Part shown: piece after piece, positions 33,401 to 44,000 of the stretch | How positions within the stretch are numbered: position 1 is the first letter of the stretch | Layout of the letters: the number at the start of each line of letters is the position of its first letter | Origin: Amphiura filiformis | Taxonomy: Eukaryota > Echinodermata > Ophiuroidea > Amphilepidida > Amphiuridae | Direction of reading: 5' to 3' | Length of the DNA: 64,000 nt | Assembly (NCBI RefSeq): GCF_039555335.1 | Contig: NC_092642.1 | Coordinates: 21,966,262-22,030,261 of the forward strand | The notes under the pieces: generated by a model | Databases searched by the model: none | What the model saw: the letters and a program-made list of their open reading frames with translations, nothing else | Told to the model about the DNA's origin: nothing | Position numbers and translations under genes: made by a program

Positions 33401-36400
33401 TGTAACATGTCCTAAATTTTTAGCTAATTTAGGTGTTTGGAGAGGTCGTACTTTTGTGTTTTAGGAAGGACATGTAAACGACAGATAACACCAAAAATAT
33501 GAAGAAATTATTTCCAAACCGTGTTAATTCAAAAATCATTATGTTGCTCATTTTCAAGAATGCTGGTTTACAAAAAGCACGCCATTGTCTGATTTCGTGA
33601 ACAAAGCCACACATAACATTGTTTCCTTTCGTTTCCTTTATAATCGGTTACCCAACTGAAGCTATGAATACCAGCTTTATTAGCTTTTATTGCGATATCG
33701 CGCATGAAAACAGTCACTTGTGCACAACCAGAGAAGATCCGATTTAATCAGTTGAGCTGTTTCAATGAGTGTTATCTTGGTTTAATAGCTTTTAATGGGG
33801 TTAAGTCCTGCAAAGGTCGAGATGAATTCTACTGTAGACATGACTGCATCATGGCTAAAAGACTGTTAAACTCGAGCGCATTTTATTTTTTGTTACGTTA
33901 AAAGGCGTTAAACTGTGTAATGTTTAGTGGAATTGTACTTTACCTGTTTAACGATACATCTCGCGCCACGGAATTTTAACCAATTATTGTTTAAAATGAC
34001 AAAAGCAAATGGCGGCCACGAGTGAATGCTGGTCGTGCTGCTTATGGTCTCATGAAACTTCGTTCAAATAGGTAGGTTTGAGTCAATCAGTTTGCACCTA
34101 ACTCGAGATTCGTTTGATAAGTTATGCATAGACATCGTTGAGACATACAGGATGGATATTGATGCGTTCATTTGCTAGATTTAACAACGTCATTGGGATT
34201 GACATTCTAGCGATACTGTACTGTACTGTTCTACGTGCACGGTACATGTATATCACCAATGTGTGTACCGCGATGTTCAGTTTTGGGCATACGTACAATA
34301 GCTTACAATGTAGACGAGATGCATTGAAGTATCGGTATGCTGGATACCGTATCGAGTGTGTGAATTTATTAGCGTTGATGTATTGTATTTTAGCATTGTA
34401 TCGTAATGCATGCGAGAGAGAAAGGCTTACTAGATTTTAATTTTTACTCGGATACATTGCCCGGATACATAGCGGGTTGAACTGATAAAAAACCAAAATA
34501 CTTTATGCATGAAATTGTATTTTTGAACGAATCTCACAGTTGACCAAGATCTGATGACTTCAAATCTATCATGAATTATGCTTCAGTATAAAATTTTTAA
34601 AAAAAGAAAGAAAGAAAGTCCCAATCATAATTAAATCCAATACAACCATTGATTAAGCAGTTGTATTTCTTAAACAATCCTTAGATAAAATAGAACATAT
34701 AAATCATTATCTGTTTAGAGTTATTAAGCAAATATTGATTAAAAGACCTTAAACAACATAGTTGGTTAAGCACTTAAACTTGAAGCTGGTTAAAGTGCTA
34801 TATGCATTTATTGGTTAAAAGTTTTAACCAACTATTGATTTGAGCCTTAAACAACAAGAAAATTAAGGGCTCTTAACCAATATTTCGACGAGAGGACCAC
34901 GTAACTAACACGAGTTTAAGATTGATTAAGATTGTTTAAGACTTTTTTAATTGGCGAAATAAGAGAACCTGCATATAAAATCAAGATCAAGTGAAAATAT
35001 GATTATGAAACTCAACATCATATCTAACAACATCGCATTGGACATTGGAAATAAAACTGAAACTGAAACACCTTAAACAGGTTCGAAAAAATGGGAGTCT
35101 TAAAGGCTTCCCAAACTTTCCACAACATTTCCAAAGGTGGGCACAATTTCCAAGTCATCCCGCTGACCGGCTGCCAGAATGACATTTACCGGGACAAATG
35201 CTCATGAAGGCACGAAAATAAGTGATTTTAAAGCGTAAATGGGTCAAAATGTGGTTATATGACCAATACCATGCACGTTAATGCATGGAGATTATTTTGT
35301 TTTTCATGGAAAATCTCGGGACCCCTTTTGGAAGAGTCCGCGACCGCTAGACGGGTTGTGACCCGCAGTTTGGGAACTGCTGGTATAGTAGTGCCGCCAC
35401 TGCCGGGGACTGGTTCATGATTTTGACACAACTAAGTCCGACCTTCAAAGTAATATAATATGAGCCGTCCCATGTTCAATATAATGCCTTCTACATGTAC
35501 CGGGCACACCGACATCGCCTGGTTAATAATTACTTGGTACAGCAGAGACACTAAACTCAATACCCGGGATAGATATACACGTGAATGTGCTATGCACGAT
35601 TGGTGAGCCTGTGCATGTACACGTATAGGCCTACTTACCAAATTCCCGGGCAAGATATTTGAATATCGCTTTACTTTGAACCAATCTTTGTCCATCTACC
35701 TCTAAAACTGGTAACTGCCCTAGTGGTGTTGCTGTGTCGAAATTGGAAACAACAGACAAAATTAATGTTGGTTAATTTAGCTTATTGACATTATGACATT
35801 AAATGGAGCAATTTAAAAACTGAGCAATCAATCAACAGCACATGATTTCTTCATCAAACCATACTGCAGTTACTGTCCGTTTTCCTATACACAATACACA
35901 GTGCTCTCACCATTGACGCGTGACCTCTACAAATGATGTATGTTGGAAGAATGGACACTTGCCTAGTTAACATCACTGTGTGAAAAATAACCAGCCAATA
36001 TTTAATTTATTCTCCAAACTTCTAGCAAATATGTTTCTCTAACATGACCTAAAATTACAGCTAGGTTAGATGTTCAGAAATGGTCGCACTTTTGTAAAAT
36101 ATGAGTGAGGGCAAAGCATAGCTAGTTCATAGCTAGCCAACTCCCCGTGTTAATTGAATGGAGATTTGACCGAAAATATTGAGCTATATTGGTAACGGAC
36201 CGCTCCGTTCTGAAGGATGCCACAAAAAAACGGTACAAGCTTCATTTAAACTATTCTAAATAGGTTCTAGAAAATATAGTTTTGTAACATGTTCTAAATT
36301 TTTAGCTTATTTAGATGTTTGGAGAGGGTCGCACTTTTGTGTTTTAGGAAGGATATGTAAACGACAGATAACACCAAAAATATGAAGAAATTATTTCCAA

Positions 36401-38782
36401 ACCGTGTTAAGTCAACAATCATTATGTTGCTCATTTTGAAGAATGCTGGTTAACAAAAAGCAGGTCTTTGTCTCATTTCGTGAACAAAGGTACACATACC
36501 ATTGTTTCCTTTCGTTTCCTTTATAATCGGTTACCCAACTGAAGCTATAATACGGTTAATACCAGCTTTATTGCGATGTCGCACATGTAAAACAGCTTAA
36601 AACAGACACTTGTGCACAACCAGAGAAGATCTGATTTAATCAGTTGAGCTGCTTCAATGAGTGTTATCTTGGTTTAATAGCTTTTAATGGGGTTTAAGTC
36701 CTGCAAAGGTCGAGATGAATTCTACTGTAGACATGACTGCATCATGCTAATATTATAGCAATAGATATAGTAACCTCATTAATACCGACATGCAGCAGCA
36801 ATAGGCGGGGTGGGGCTTAAAAAGTGCCAATTTTACTCCACTTTTGCATCATATTTCACCAGTTTAGCTTCAATATGCCAAAAATTTTCGCACGCTTCGC
36901 GCGCATTATGTCGCCAGAAGGTGCTATTTTCAAGTATTTTTACAACCCCCTCATGTCAAAATAAATCTACGCCACTGGTTTCGTTCTATTGTTATCTATC
37001 ATACTAGAATATTGGACACGGACCACTTTAACTACTTCATCAATACCCTAATAGCAGTAGATATAGCTACTTCATCACCTTTATCAAGATCTTAACAGCA
37101 CTATAGCAGGTAGCTACTTCATCATTGATATCTACTTCATCAATGTTGGTATCAGTAGTAGATAACAACATTTACAGGATATGGGCCGTAGACCTACTAT
37201 AGTACTTCATCAATACTGAAATCATTATCAGCAGCAGATCACTATACTTTTCTCGTCTTGCAACGCCTCGCCCGATCAGTGTGGGTGAGTTATTGACATG
37301 CTTGCCCATCCTAAGATGTTGATCAAAACCAGCACCAAGATTTCTGACTTGGGGATTGACAGCGGCTTCACCTATACCCTTATCACCAGTCGATAGCTAC
37401 TCCAGCAATATACATACTACGTCAGCAGATAGCTAATTCATCAATACCCTAATATCATCAGTAGATAGGTACTTCATCAATACCCTAATATCAGCAGTAG
37501 ATAGCTACTTCATCAATACCCTAATATCAGCAGTAGATAGGTAATTCATCAATACCCTAATATCAGCAGTAGATAGCTACTTCATCAGTACCCTAATATC
37601 AGCAGTAGATAGCTACTTCATCAATACGCTAATATCAGCAGTAGATAGCTACTTCATCAATACCCTAATATCAGCAGTAGATAGCTACTTCATCAATACC
37701 CTAATATCAGCAGTAGATAGCAACTTCATCAATACCCTAATATCAGCAGTAGATAGCAACTTCATCAATACCCTGATATCAGCAATAGATAGCTACTTCA
37801 TCAATACCCTAATATCAGCAATAGATAGCTACTTTATCAATACCCTAATATCACCAGTAGATAGCAACTTCATCAATACCCTAATATCACCAGTAGATAG
37901 CTACTTCATCAATACCCTAATATCAGCAGTAGATAGCTACTTTATCAATACCCTAATATCACCAGTAGATAGCTACTTTATCAATACCCTAATATCAGCA
38001 GTAGATAGCTACTTCATCAATACCCTAATATCAGCAGTAGATAGCTACTTTATCAATACCCTAATATCAGCAGTAGATAGCTACTTCATCAATACCCTAA
38101 TATCACCAGTAGATAGATACTTCATCAATACCCTAATATCAGCAGTAGATAGCTACTTTATCAATACCCTAATATCACCAGTAGATAGCTACTTTATCAA
38201 TACCCTAATATCAGGTGTTACCTAATATCAGCAGTAGTAGATAGCTACTTCATGACCCTTATCAAGCTCGTATCAGCACTATAGCAGGTAGCTACTTCAT
38301 CGATACTCTTATCAGCAGTAGATAGCTAGCTACTTCATCGATATACTGATATCAGCTATCATGATATAGAGACTGCTTCATTAAAACTTGTATCAGCAGC
38401 ATGTAGCTACCTCATCAATACCCTTATCAGCGGTAGATAACTACTTTCATTTCAAGAGTACTGGGGGTAATCACAATCTTAGAGAGTACCTGCGCATCAG
38501 TTGTGGACTTGCGGAAACGGAAATGATTCTGATATATCCCAATGGCAGCGGAATAACTTGTTAAAGTGTGCTGGCATGGTACTTAGGTGTAGCGCACGTT
38601 AAATCACCGACATTTACTTTATTTAGTTAATAATAGTGCTTACTTGGTTTCAATTTGATCCATTCTTCACTTGGATACTCTATTCGAATATCCTGGAATT
38701 CAACCTGTGCCAGTGTAAATAATAAACGAGCTACTTCCCCTCTTGCTCGCATGTTGAAATAGATAAGCTTATAATTTGGCAT
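30274..38782 (-). CDS. sigma-class glutathione transferase, gene C, five exons
   Basis: Exons in transcript order are 38782-38644, 35731-35639, 32939-32830, 31907-31806 and 30450-30274. They total 621 bp, 206 aa plus stop, in frame. The product is nearly the same as gene B: Tyr8, Arg14, Trp41, LPVLEVDG and Gln65-Ser66 are all present, so a functional cytosolic GST is plausible. The metal-site stretch reads MDTCEDF. The unusual part is exon 3: a 2-kb element separates the ancestral acceptor (34969-34971) from the exon. The only in-frame join uses an AG at the end of that element and drops one codon. If that acceptor is not used, the transcript would skip exon 3 or read into a stop, and C would be a pseudogene. 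The model is therefore certain for exons 1, 2, 4 and 5 and inferred for the 5' edge of exon 3. Confidence 0.78.
30842..31065. mobile_element. insertion in intron 4 of gene C
   Basis: Gene B runs without interruption through the equivalent place. The inserted block starts near 'gagagccagaaagctca' and ends near 'ggctttctggttttgaa', a short imperfect inverted repeat. Class unknown. Confidence 0.5.
31220..31373. mobile_element. ~150-bp insertion in intron 4 of gene C with a telomere-like motif
   Basis: It separates 'gtctagtgtctgaag' from 'acacgtatgtcaatgg', which are adjacent in gene B. Ends agacaagcggccac and gttagccgcttctgtct are imperfect inverted repeats. It contains cctaaccctaaccccc (31266-31282), two to three telomere-type repeats. 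Confidence 0.6.
31806..31907 (-). CDS. GST gene C, exon 4
   Basis: Acceptor CATTAG|GCA, donor GAAAAG|GTAAG. It encodes AKLLQTYQEETLPQILNG through NYFVGEK; 102 bp as in gene B. Confidence 0.92.
31985..32805. other. ~0.8-kb insertion in intron 3 of gene C
   Basis: Intron 3 of gene B is about 100 bp; C has this extra block between 'atttaccattgattgaac' and 'taccaaaaatacctcag'. No coding domain or clear termini were seen. The 84-codon plus frame at 32704 overlaps exon 3 antisense and is not credible. Confidence 0.5.
32830..32939 (-). CDS. GST gene C, exon 3, rebuilt 5' edge
   Basis: It encodes VYGKSNWECAEIDGIMD, then TCEDFHTPITPILRSEGSEK, with donor GAAAAG|GTAATTC. The 5' edge is proposed at AACAAGAG|TG. 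It has 110 bp, three fewer than gene B, keeping phase. Confidence 0.75.
32940..34965. mobile_element. 2-kb DNA element inserted at the exon 3 boundary of gene C
   Basis: In gene B, 'ttccataataacctgtatat' spans the exon 3 acceptor; in C the two halves, 'ttccata' and 'aacctgcatat', are 2 kb apart. The ends of the block are imperfect inverted repeats (CTCTTGTTCCGGCAGTTAA and TTAATTGGCGAAATAAGAG). The right third (34630-34960) is full of ggttaa/ttaacc motifs, as in subterminal repeats. It contains no transposase frame. No clear target duplication was seen. Confidence 0.65.
33050..33868. repeat. duplicated segment, left copy
   Basis: From 'atactgcagttactgtccg' to 'gacatgactgcatcatg', this interior part of the 2-kb element matches 35863-36750. 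Within it, 'ctagttaacgtcgctgtgtg' with its following ~50 bp occurs twice (33157 and 33327). Confidence 0.8.
35285..35386. mobile_element. hAT-type repeat fragment
   Basis: On the minus strand it begins cagcagttcccaaactgcgg followed by gtcacaaccc, the typical start of Charlie-like hAT repeats. Only one end is present. Confidence 0.45.
35508..35605. repeat. dispersed repeat, copy 3 of 3 (short)
   Basis: Matches 15285 and 25285 from 'caccgacatcgcctgg' to 'gctatgcacgatt'; intron 2 of gene C, the position corresponding to copy 2. Confidence 0.7.
35639..35731 (-). CDS. GST gene C, exon 2
   Basis: Acceptor TTCGACACAG, donor TTTG|GTAAGT. It encodes TTPLGQLPVLEVDGQRLVQ and SKAIFKYLAREF. Confidence 0.93.
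35863..36750. repeat. duplicated segment, right copy, in intron 1 of gene C
   Basis: Direct-orientation copy of 33050-33868, absent from intron 1 of gene B. It has its own extra ~150 bp (about 36075-36235), which includes an 'agctagttcatagctagcc' stretch. Confidence 0.8.
36795..36978. mobile_element. hAT-like MITE, one end
   Basis: Ends ...aaataaatctacgccactgg, the same terminal type as the 12650 element; the left end is not recognisable. It interrupts degenerate minisatellite sequence. Confidence 0.45.
37435..38214. repeat. 36-bp minisatellite, ~21 copies, intron 1 of gene C
   Basis: Same unit and orientation as in gene B. Gene C variants such as 'atatcaccagtagatag' and 'ctactttatcaa' are spread through this array, indicating separate homogenisation after duplication. 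Degenerate units extend outwards to about 36755 and 38420. Confidence 0.95.
38644..38782 (-). CDS. GST gene C, exon 1 (start)
   Basis: It encodes MPNYKLIYFNMRARGEVAR, then LLFTLAQVEFQDIRIEYPS and EEWIKLKP plus one base at CCAA|GTAAGC. The ATG at 38782 is preceded by the same 'CTTGCAG' acceptor-like site as gene B. Confidence 0.92.
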
Positions 38783-38840
38783 GGTTTGACGTGTCAAGTC
38801 ACTGCAAGTTGAATCTCTAAATAAGGCCAATAACATACAG

Positions 38841-39253
38841 AATGATATAAAATTTCATTTACAGAAACTAATATTGCACTTTTAAAATAGTATCAACAAA
38901 TAAAACGAAGAAAGAAAACATTAAATAAAATACACTTCAGAAATGGGGGATTGCACAGCCACTGTGCATGCAGGATACAATGAGCATAATGAATAAAAAA
39001 ATAAGCACTTCTTGTTTAGCAGGTTCACAAAAGCTCACAAAGTAGTGTATGGCAATATTTTGGAAGCGGGCGGTTCTGAATCGCAGCTGGGTGAATTTAT
39101 GCGCATTGCGAAGGTCTAGATGGAGGAAGGAGATCTTTAGTACGGTCTGAGTCGGCAAACCCTTCGGTCAACCTTCGACAATGATCTTCTCTTCTATCTG
39201 ACAGGCGCTCAATTCATCAAGGTCGCAAGCTTGCACCGCACCACCTCAGCATA
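38841..39253. other. flank upstream of gene C
   Basis: Any promoter of gene C would be here, but none could be assigned. No other gene seen. Confidence 0.35.
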
Positions 39254-39698
39254 AGGCCAAAAAAAAAATTGTTTGTTTGTCCATAAAGGCTTATGAAATA
39301 GTTGGGTCGGTAGGTCGGATTTCTTTTTTTAATTTTTTTTTTTACAGATATTGCACTTGAAACTGACAACTGACAAGACTGGTAAATAAGTCCAAACACA
39401 CAGCACTTCACTGGTTTAACTCTTGAGATGGTTCTTAAAAATACAAAACATCTTAATTTTTTTTAATTTTTTTTTTTTAGGTCAACCATGAATGATCCTA
39501 GCATTTAGGTCTAGGTCCAGGGACACTACAAAACCGAAAAAATAAAAAACTTTAAAAAAATCTTTTTTTTTTTTTTTTTTTTTTTTTTTTGAAAAATTCC
39601 AACAAAAAAAAATTCCAAAAAAAAAAAAAAAAAACGGTCGGGACCAGGGTACACGGTCGGTCGGACGTGGACAAACAAACAATTTTTTTTTTGGGCCT
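39254..39698. mobile_element. Harbinger-like MITE, second copy
   Basis: Inverted ends aGGCCAAAAAAAAAATTG-TTTGTTTGTCC and its complement, flanked by TAA. The interior has 'gggtcggtaggtcgga' and long poly-T/poly-A tracts (39557-39640). Confidence 0.7.
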
Positions 39699-39870
39699 AA
39701 TTTATGATGCAAATCTCTGACCTAAAATGATCCTGCATGCACATCTTTGGAGTTGGTCAAGTGAGTTTGTTTGATTTGTTGTTAATGAGGAGTGCCAGGT
39801 CGGGTGCCAGGTGAGTCAAGAATACGGCGCACATAACCTTTGTACACAGTAATTACACACTAGTCTCTGG

Positions 39871-39909
39871 CTGAAGATGAAGATCAAGGATGTGAATGAT
39901 GAGATGTGA
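39871..39909 (-). repeat. inverted fragment of the 118-bp satellite
   Basis: 'gatgaagatcaaggatgtg' and the following 'aatgatgaga' are the reverse complement of the array phrases 'tctcatcatt' and 'cacatccttgatcttcatc'. It ends where the SINE starts. Confidence 0.85.
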
Positions 39910-40220
39910 GGGCACGGTGGCTCAGTGGTTACGGCCTTGGACTCAATCTGAGAGCTTGCTTGACGTGCGTGGGTTCGAGTCCCCGTCCCGCCACCGTGTT
40001 GCGCCCTTGGGCAAGGCGCTTTGTCTCGCTTGCCTCACCCCACCCAGGTGCAATGGGAAGCTGTTAGGGGTAGTCACAGTCGTTGTACTGATGAACCTTG
40101 CGCCATTTGTAGGCAGCAAACGTGGTTCCGACATATTCTAATAACGGCGGAATAAATGTAAATCGCTTTGAGGCTGTTTACGGCATAAAGCGCTATATAA
40201 ATATCTACATCTACATCTAT
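39910..40220 (+). mobile_element. tRNA-derived SINE
   Basis: A tRNA-like head has an A box (tggctcagtgg, 39918-39928) and a B box (gggttcgagtccc, 39971-39983). After it come 'ccttgggcaaggcgctttg', 'acccaggtgcaatgggaagc' and the 3' 'aagcgctatataaat', with a short (atctac)n tail. This architecture is common in echinoderm and related genomes. The 81-codon frame over it is spurious. Confidence 0.88.
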
Positions 40221-42299
40221 AGAACATCAATGACAAATCTCATCTGCCACATCCTTGATCTTCATCTTTTTATATGATACGATTCACTTTAACAATTTCC
40301 TAATATCACATCACATCCTTGATCCTCGAGCTCTTATAGAAAATCAATGAGAAATAAATATTAATCTCATCCTTCTTCATCTTTTTATATGATACAGTTC
40401 ACTTCTACAATTACATAATATCCCCATCACATCCTTGATCTTCGAATTTTATACAACATCAATGAGAAATAAATGTTAATCTCATCCGTCACATCCTTGA
40501 TCTTCATCTTTTTTATGATACAGTTCACTTTCAACAATTTCATAATATCCCCATCACATCCTTGATCTTCGAGCTCTTATAGAACATCAATGAGAAATAA
40601 ATGTTAATCTCATCCGTCACATCCTTGATCTTCATCTCTTTATATGATACAGTAAATTCGCTTTCAACAATTTCATAATACTCCCATCATATCCTTGACC
40701 TTTGAGTTTTTATAGAACATCAATGACAAATCTCATCCACCACATCCTTGATCTTCATTTTTTTATTTGAAACGATTCACTTTAACAATTTCCTAATACT
40801 CACATTACATCCTTGATCTTCGAGTTTTTATAGAATAACAATGACAAATCTCATCTTTTTATATGATATGATTCACTTTAAACAATTTCCTAATATTCCC
40901 ATCACATCCGTGATTTTTGAGCTCTTATGAAACATCAATGAGAAATAAATGTTAATCTCATCCGTCACATCCTTAATCTTCATCTTTTTATATGATACAG
41001 TTCGCTTTCAACAATTTCATAATATTCCCATAACATCCTTGATCTTCTAGCTCTTATAAAACATCAATGAGAAATAAATATAAATCTCATCCTTCACATC
41101 CTTGATCTTCATCGTTTTATACGATACAGTTCGCTTTTAACAATTTCATAATATTCCCATCACATCCTTGATCTTTGAGCTCTTACAGAAAATTAATGAG
41201 AAATAAATATAAATCTCATCCGTCACACCCTTGATCTTCATCATTTTACATGATACAGCTTACTTTCAGCAATTTCATTACATTCCCATCACATTTTTGT
41301 TTTTATAGAACATCAATGACAAATCTCATCTGCCACATCCTTGATCTTCATCTTTTTATATGAAACGGTTCACTTTAACAATTTCTTAATATTCACATTA
41401 CATCCTTGATCTTTGAGTTTTATAGAACATCAATGACAAATCTCATTCGCCACATCCTTGATCTTCATGTTTTTATATGATATGATTCGCTTTAACAAAT
41501 TCCTAATATTCACATTAAATCCTTGTTCTTCGAGTTTTTATAGTAGGACATAAATGATAATCTAATCATTCACATCCTTGATCTTCCATATGAAACGGTT
41601 CACTTTAACAATTTCTTAATATTCACATTACATCCTTGACCTTCGAGTTTTGATAGAATAACAATGACAAATCTCATCCGACACATCCTTGATCTTCATC
41701 TTTTTATATGAAACGATTCACTTTAACATTTCCTAATATTCACATTACATCCTTGATCTTTGAGATTTTATGTAGAACATCAATGACAAATCTGTTCCGC
41801 TATATGCTTGATCTTCAATTCTTCATCTTTTTATATGATACGATTCACTTTAAAGAATTTCCTAATATTCCCATCACATCCGTGATTTTTGAGCTCTTAT
41901 AAAACATCAATGAGAAATAAATGTTAATCTCATCCGTCACATCCTTGATCTTCATCTTTTTATCTGATACAGTTCGCTTTCAACAATTTCATAATATCCC
42001 CATCACATCCTTGATCTTTGAGCTCTTACAGAAAATTAATGAGAAATAAATATAAATCTCATCCGTCACATCCTTGATCTTCATCATTTTACATGATACA
42101 GCTTACTTTCAGCAATTTCATAATATTCCCATCACATCTTTGTTCTTCGAGTTTTTATAGAACATCAATGACAAATCTCATTCGCCACATCCTTGATCTT
42201 CATCTTTTTATATGAAACAGTTCACCTTAACAATTTCCTAATACTCACATTACATCCATGATCTTTGAGTTTTTATAGCAGGACATTAAAGATAATTTC

Positions 42300-44000
42300 A
42301 TCATTCGCATCCTTGATCTTCAACTTTTTATATGAAACGATTTACTTTAACAATTTCCTAATTTTTGCATGACATCTTTGATCTTCGAGTTTTTATAGAA
42401 GATCAATGACAAATCTCATCCGCCAAATTCTTGATCTTCATTTTTTCATATGAAACGGTTCACTTTAACAATTATCTAATATTCACATTACATCCTTGAT
42501 CTTTGAGTTTTTATAGAAGATCAATGACAAATCTCATCCGCCACATCCTTGATCTTCATCTTTTTATATGATATGATTCACTTTAAAGAATTTCCTAATA
42601 TTCCCATCACATCCTTGATCTTTGAGCTCTTATAGAACATCAATGTGAAATAGATGTTTATCTCATCCGTCAAATCCTTGGCACAATTCATTTTCAACAA
42701 TTTCATAATATTCCTATCACATCCCTGATCTTCGAGTTTTTATACAACATCAATGACAAATAAATGATAATCTCATCATTCACATCTTTGATCTTCATCT
42801 TTTGATATGAAACAGTTTCCTAATATTCACATTGCATCTTAGATCTTCGAGTTTTATAGAACATCAGTGAAAAATCTCATTCGCCACATCCTTGATCTTT
42901 ATCTTTTATATATGAACGGTTCACGTTAACCATTTCCTAATATTCACATTACATGCTTGATCTTCGATATTTTATATAACATCAATGACAAATCTCATCC
43001 AGCACATCCTTGATCTTCCATCTTTTTATATGAAACGATTCACTTTAACAATTTCCTAATATTCCCATTACATCCTTGATCTTCGAGTTTTTATAGCAGT
43101 ACATAAAAAATAATCTCATCATTCGCATCCTTGATCTTCAACTTTTTATATGAAACGATTTACTTTAACAATTTCCTAATTTTTGCATGACATCTTTGAT
43201 CTTCGAGTTTTTATAGAAGATCAATGACAAATCTCATCCGCCAAATTCTTGATCTTCATTTTTTCATATGAAACGGTTCACTTTAACAATTATCTAATAT
43301 TCACATTACATCCTTGATCTTTGAGTTTTTATAGAAGATCAATGACAAATCTCATCCGCCACATCCTTGATCTTCATCTTTTTATATGATATGATTCACT
43401 TTAAAGAATTTCCTAATATTCCCATCACATCCTTGATCTTTGAGCTCTTATAGAACATCAATGTGAAATAGATGTTTATCTCATCCGTCAAATCCTTGGC
43501 ACAATTCATTTTCAACAATTTCATAATATTCCCATCACATCCCTGATCTTCGAGTTTTTATACAACATCAATGACAAATAAATGATAATCTCATCATTCA
43601 CATCTTTGATCTTCATCTTTTGATATGAAACAGTTTCCTAATATTCACAATGCATCTTAGATCTTCGAGTTTTTATAGAACATCAGTGAAAAATCTCATT
43701 CGCCACATCCTTGATCTTTATCTTTTTATATGGAACGGTTCACGTTAACCATTTCCTAATATTCACATTACATGCTTGATCTTCGATATTTTATATAACA
43801 TCAATGACAAATCTCATCCAGCACATCCTTGATCTTCCATCTTTTTATATGAAACGATTCACTTTAACAATTTCCTAATATTCCCATTACATCCTTGATC
43901 TTCGAGTTTTTATAGCAGTACATAAAAAATAATCTCATTATTCGCATCCTTGATCTTCAACTTTTTATATGAAACGATTTACTTTAACAATTTCCTAATT
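42300..44000. repeat. ~0.82-kb higher-order repeat in the satellite
   Basis: The landmark 'caactttttatatgaaacg' occurs at 42321, 43139 and 43958 (818 and 819 bp apart). The intervening seven monomers are nearly identical between the first two blocks, including the odd 'catccgtcaaatccttggca' unit. Confidence 0.85.

Larger units (their letters stand above)
30094..38840. repeat. GST duplication unit carrying gene C
   Basis: Exons, introns and flanks align with 23046-27780. The size difference comes from insertions in C: in intron 4 (about 30842-31065 and 31220-31373), intron 3 (about 31985-32805), at the exon 3 edge (32940-34965) and in intron 1 (about 35863-36750). Confidence 0.75.

Noticed and set aside
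39911-39990. tRNA gene
   Set aside because: The A and B boxes belong to a SINE head; the sequence continues into a SINE body and 3' tail and has no clean cloverleaf end.
39896-40141. 81-codon plus-strand frame and 63-codon minus-strand frame
   Set aside because: Both are shadows over the SINE.
41708-41902. 64-codon frame in the satellite
   Set aside because: It is read from satellite monomers; equivalent frames are closed in almost every other copy.
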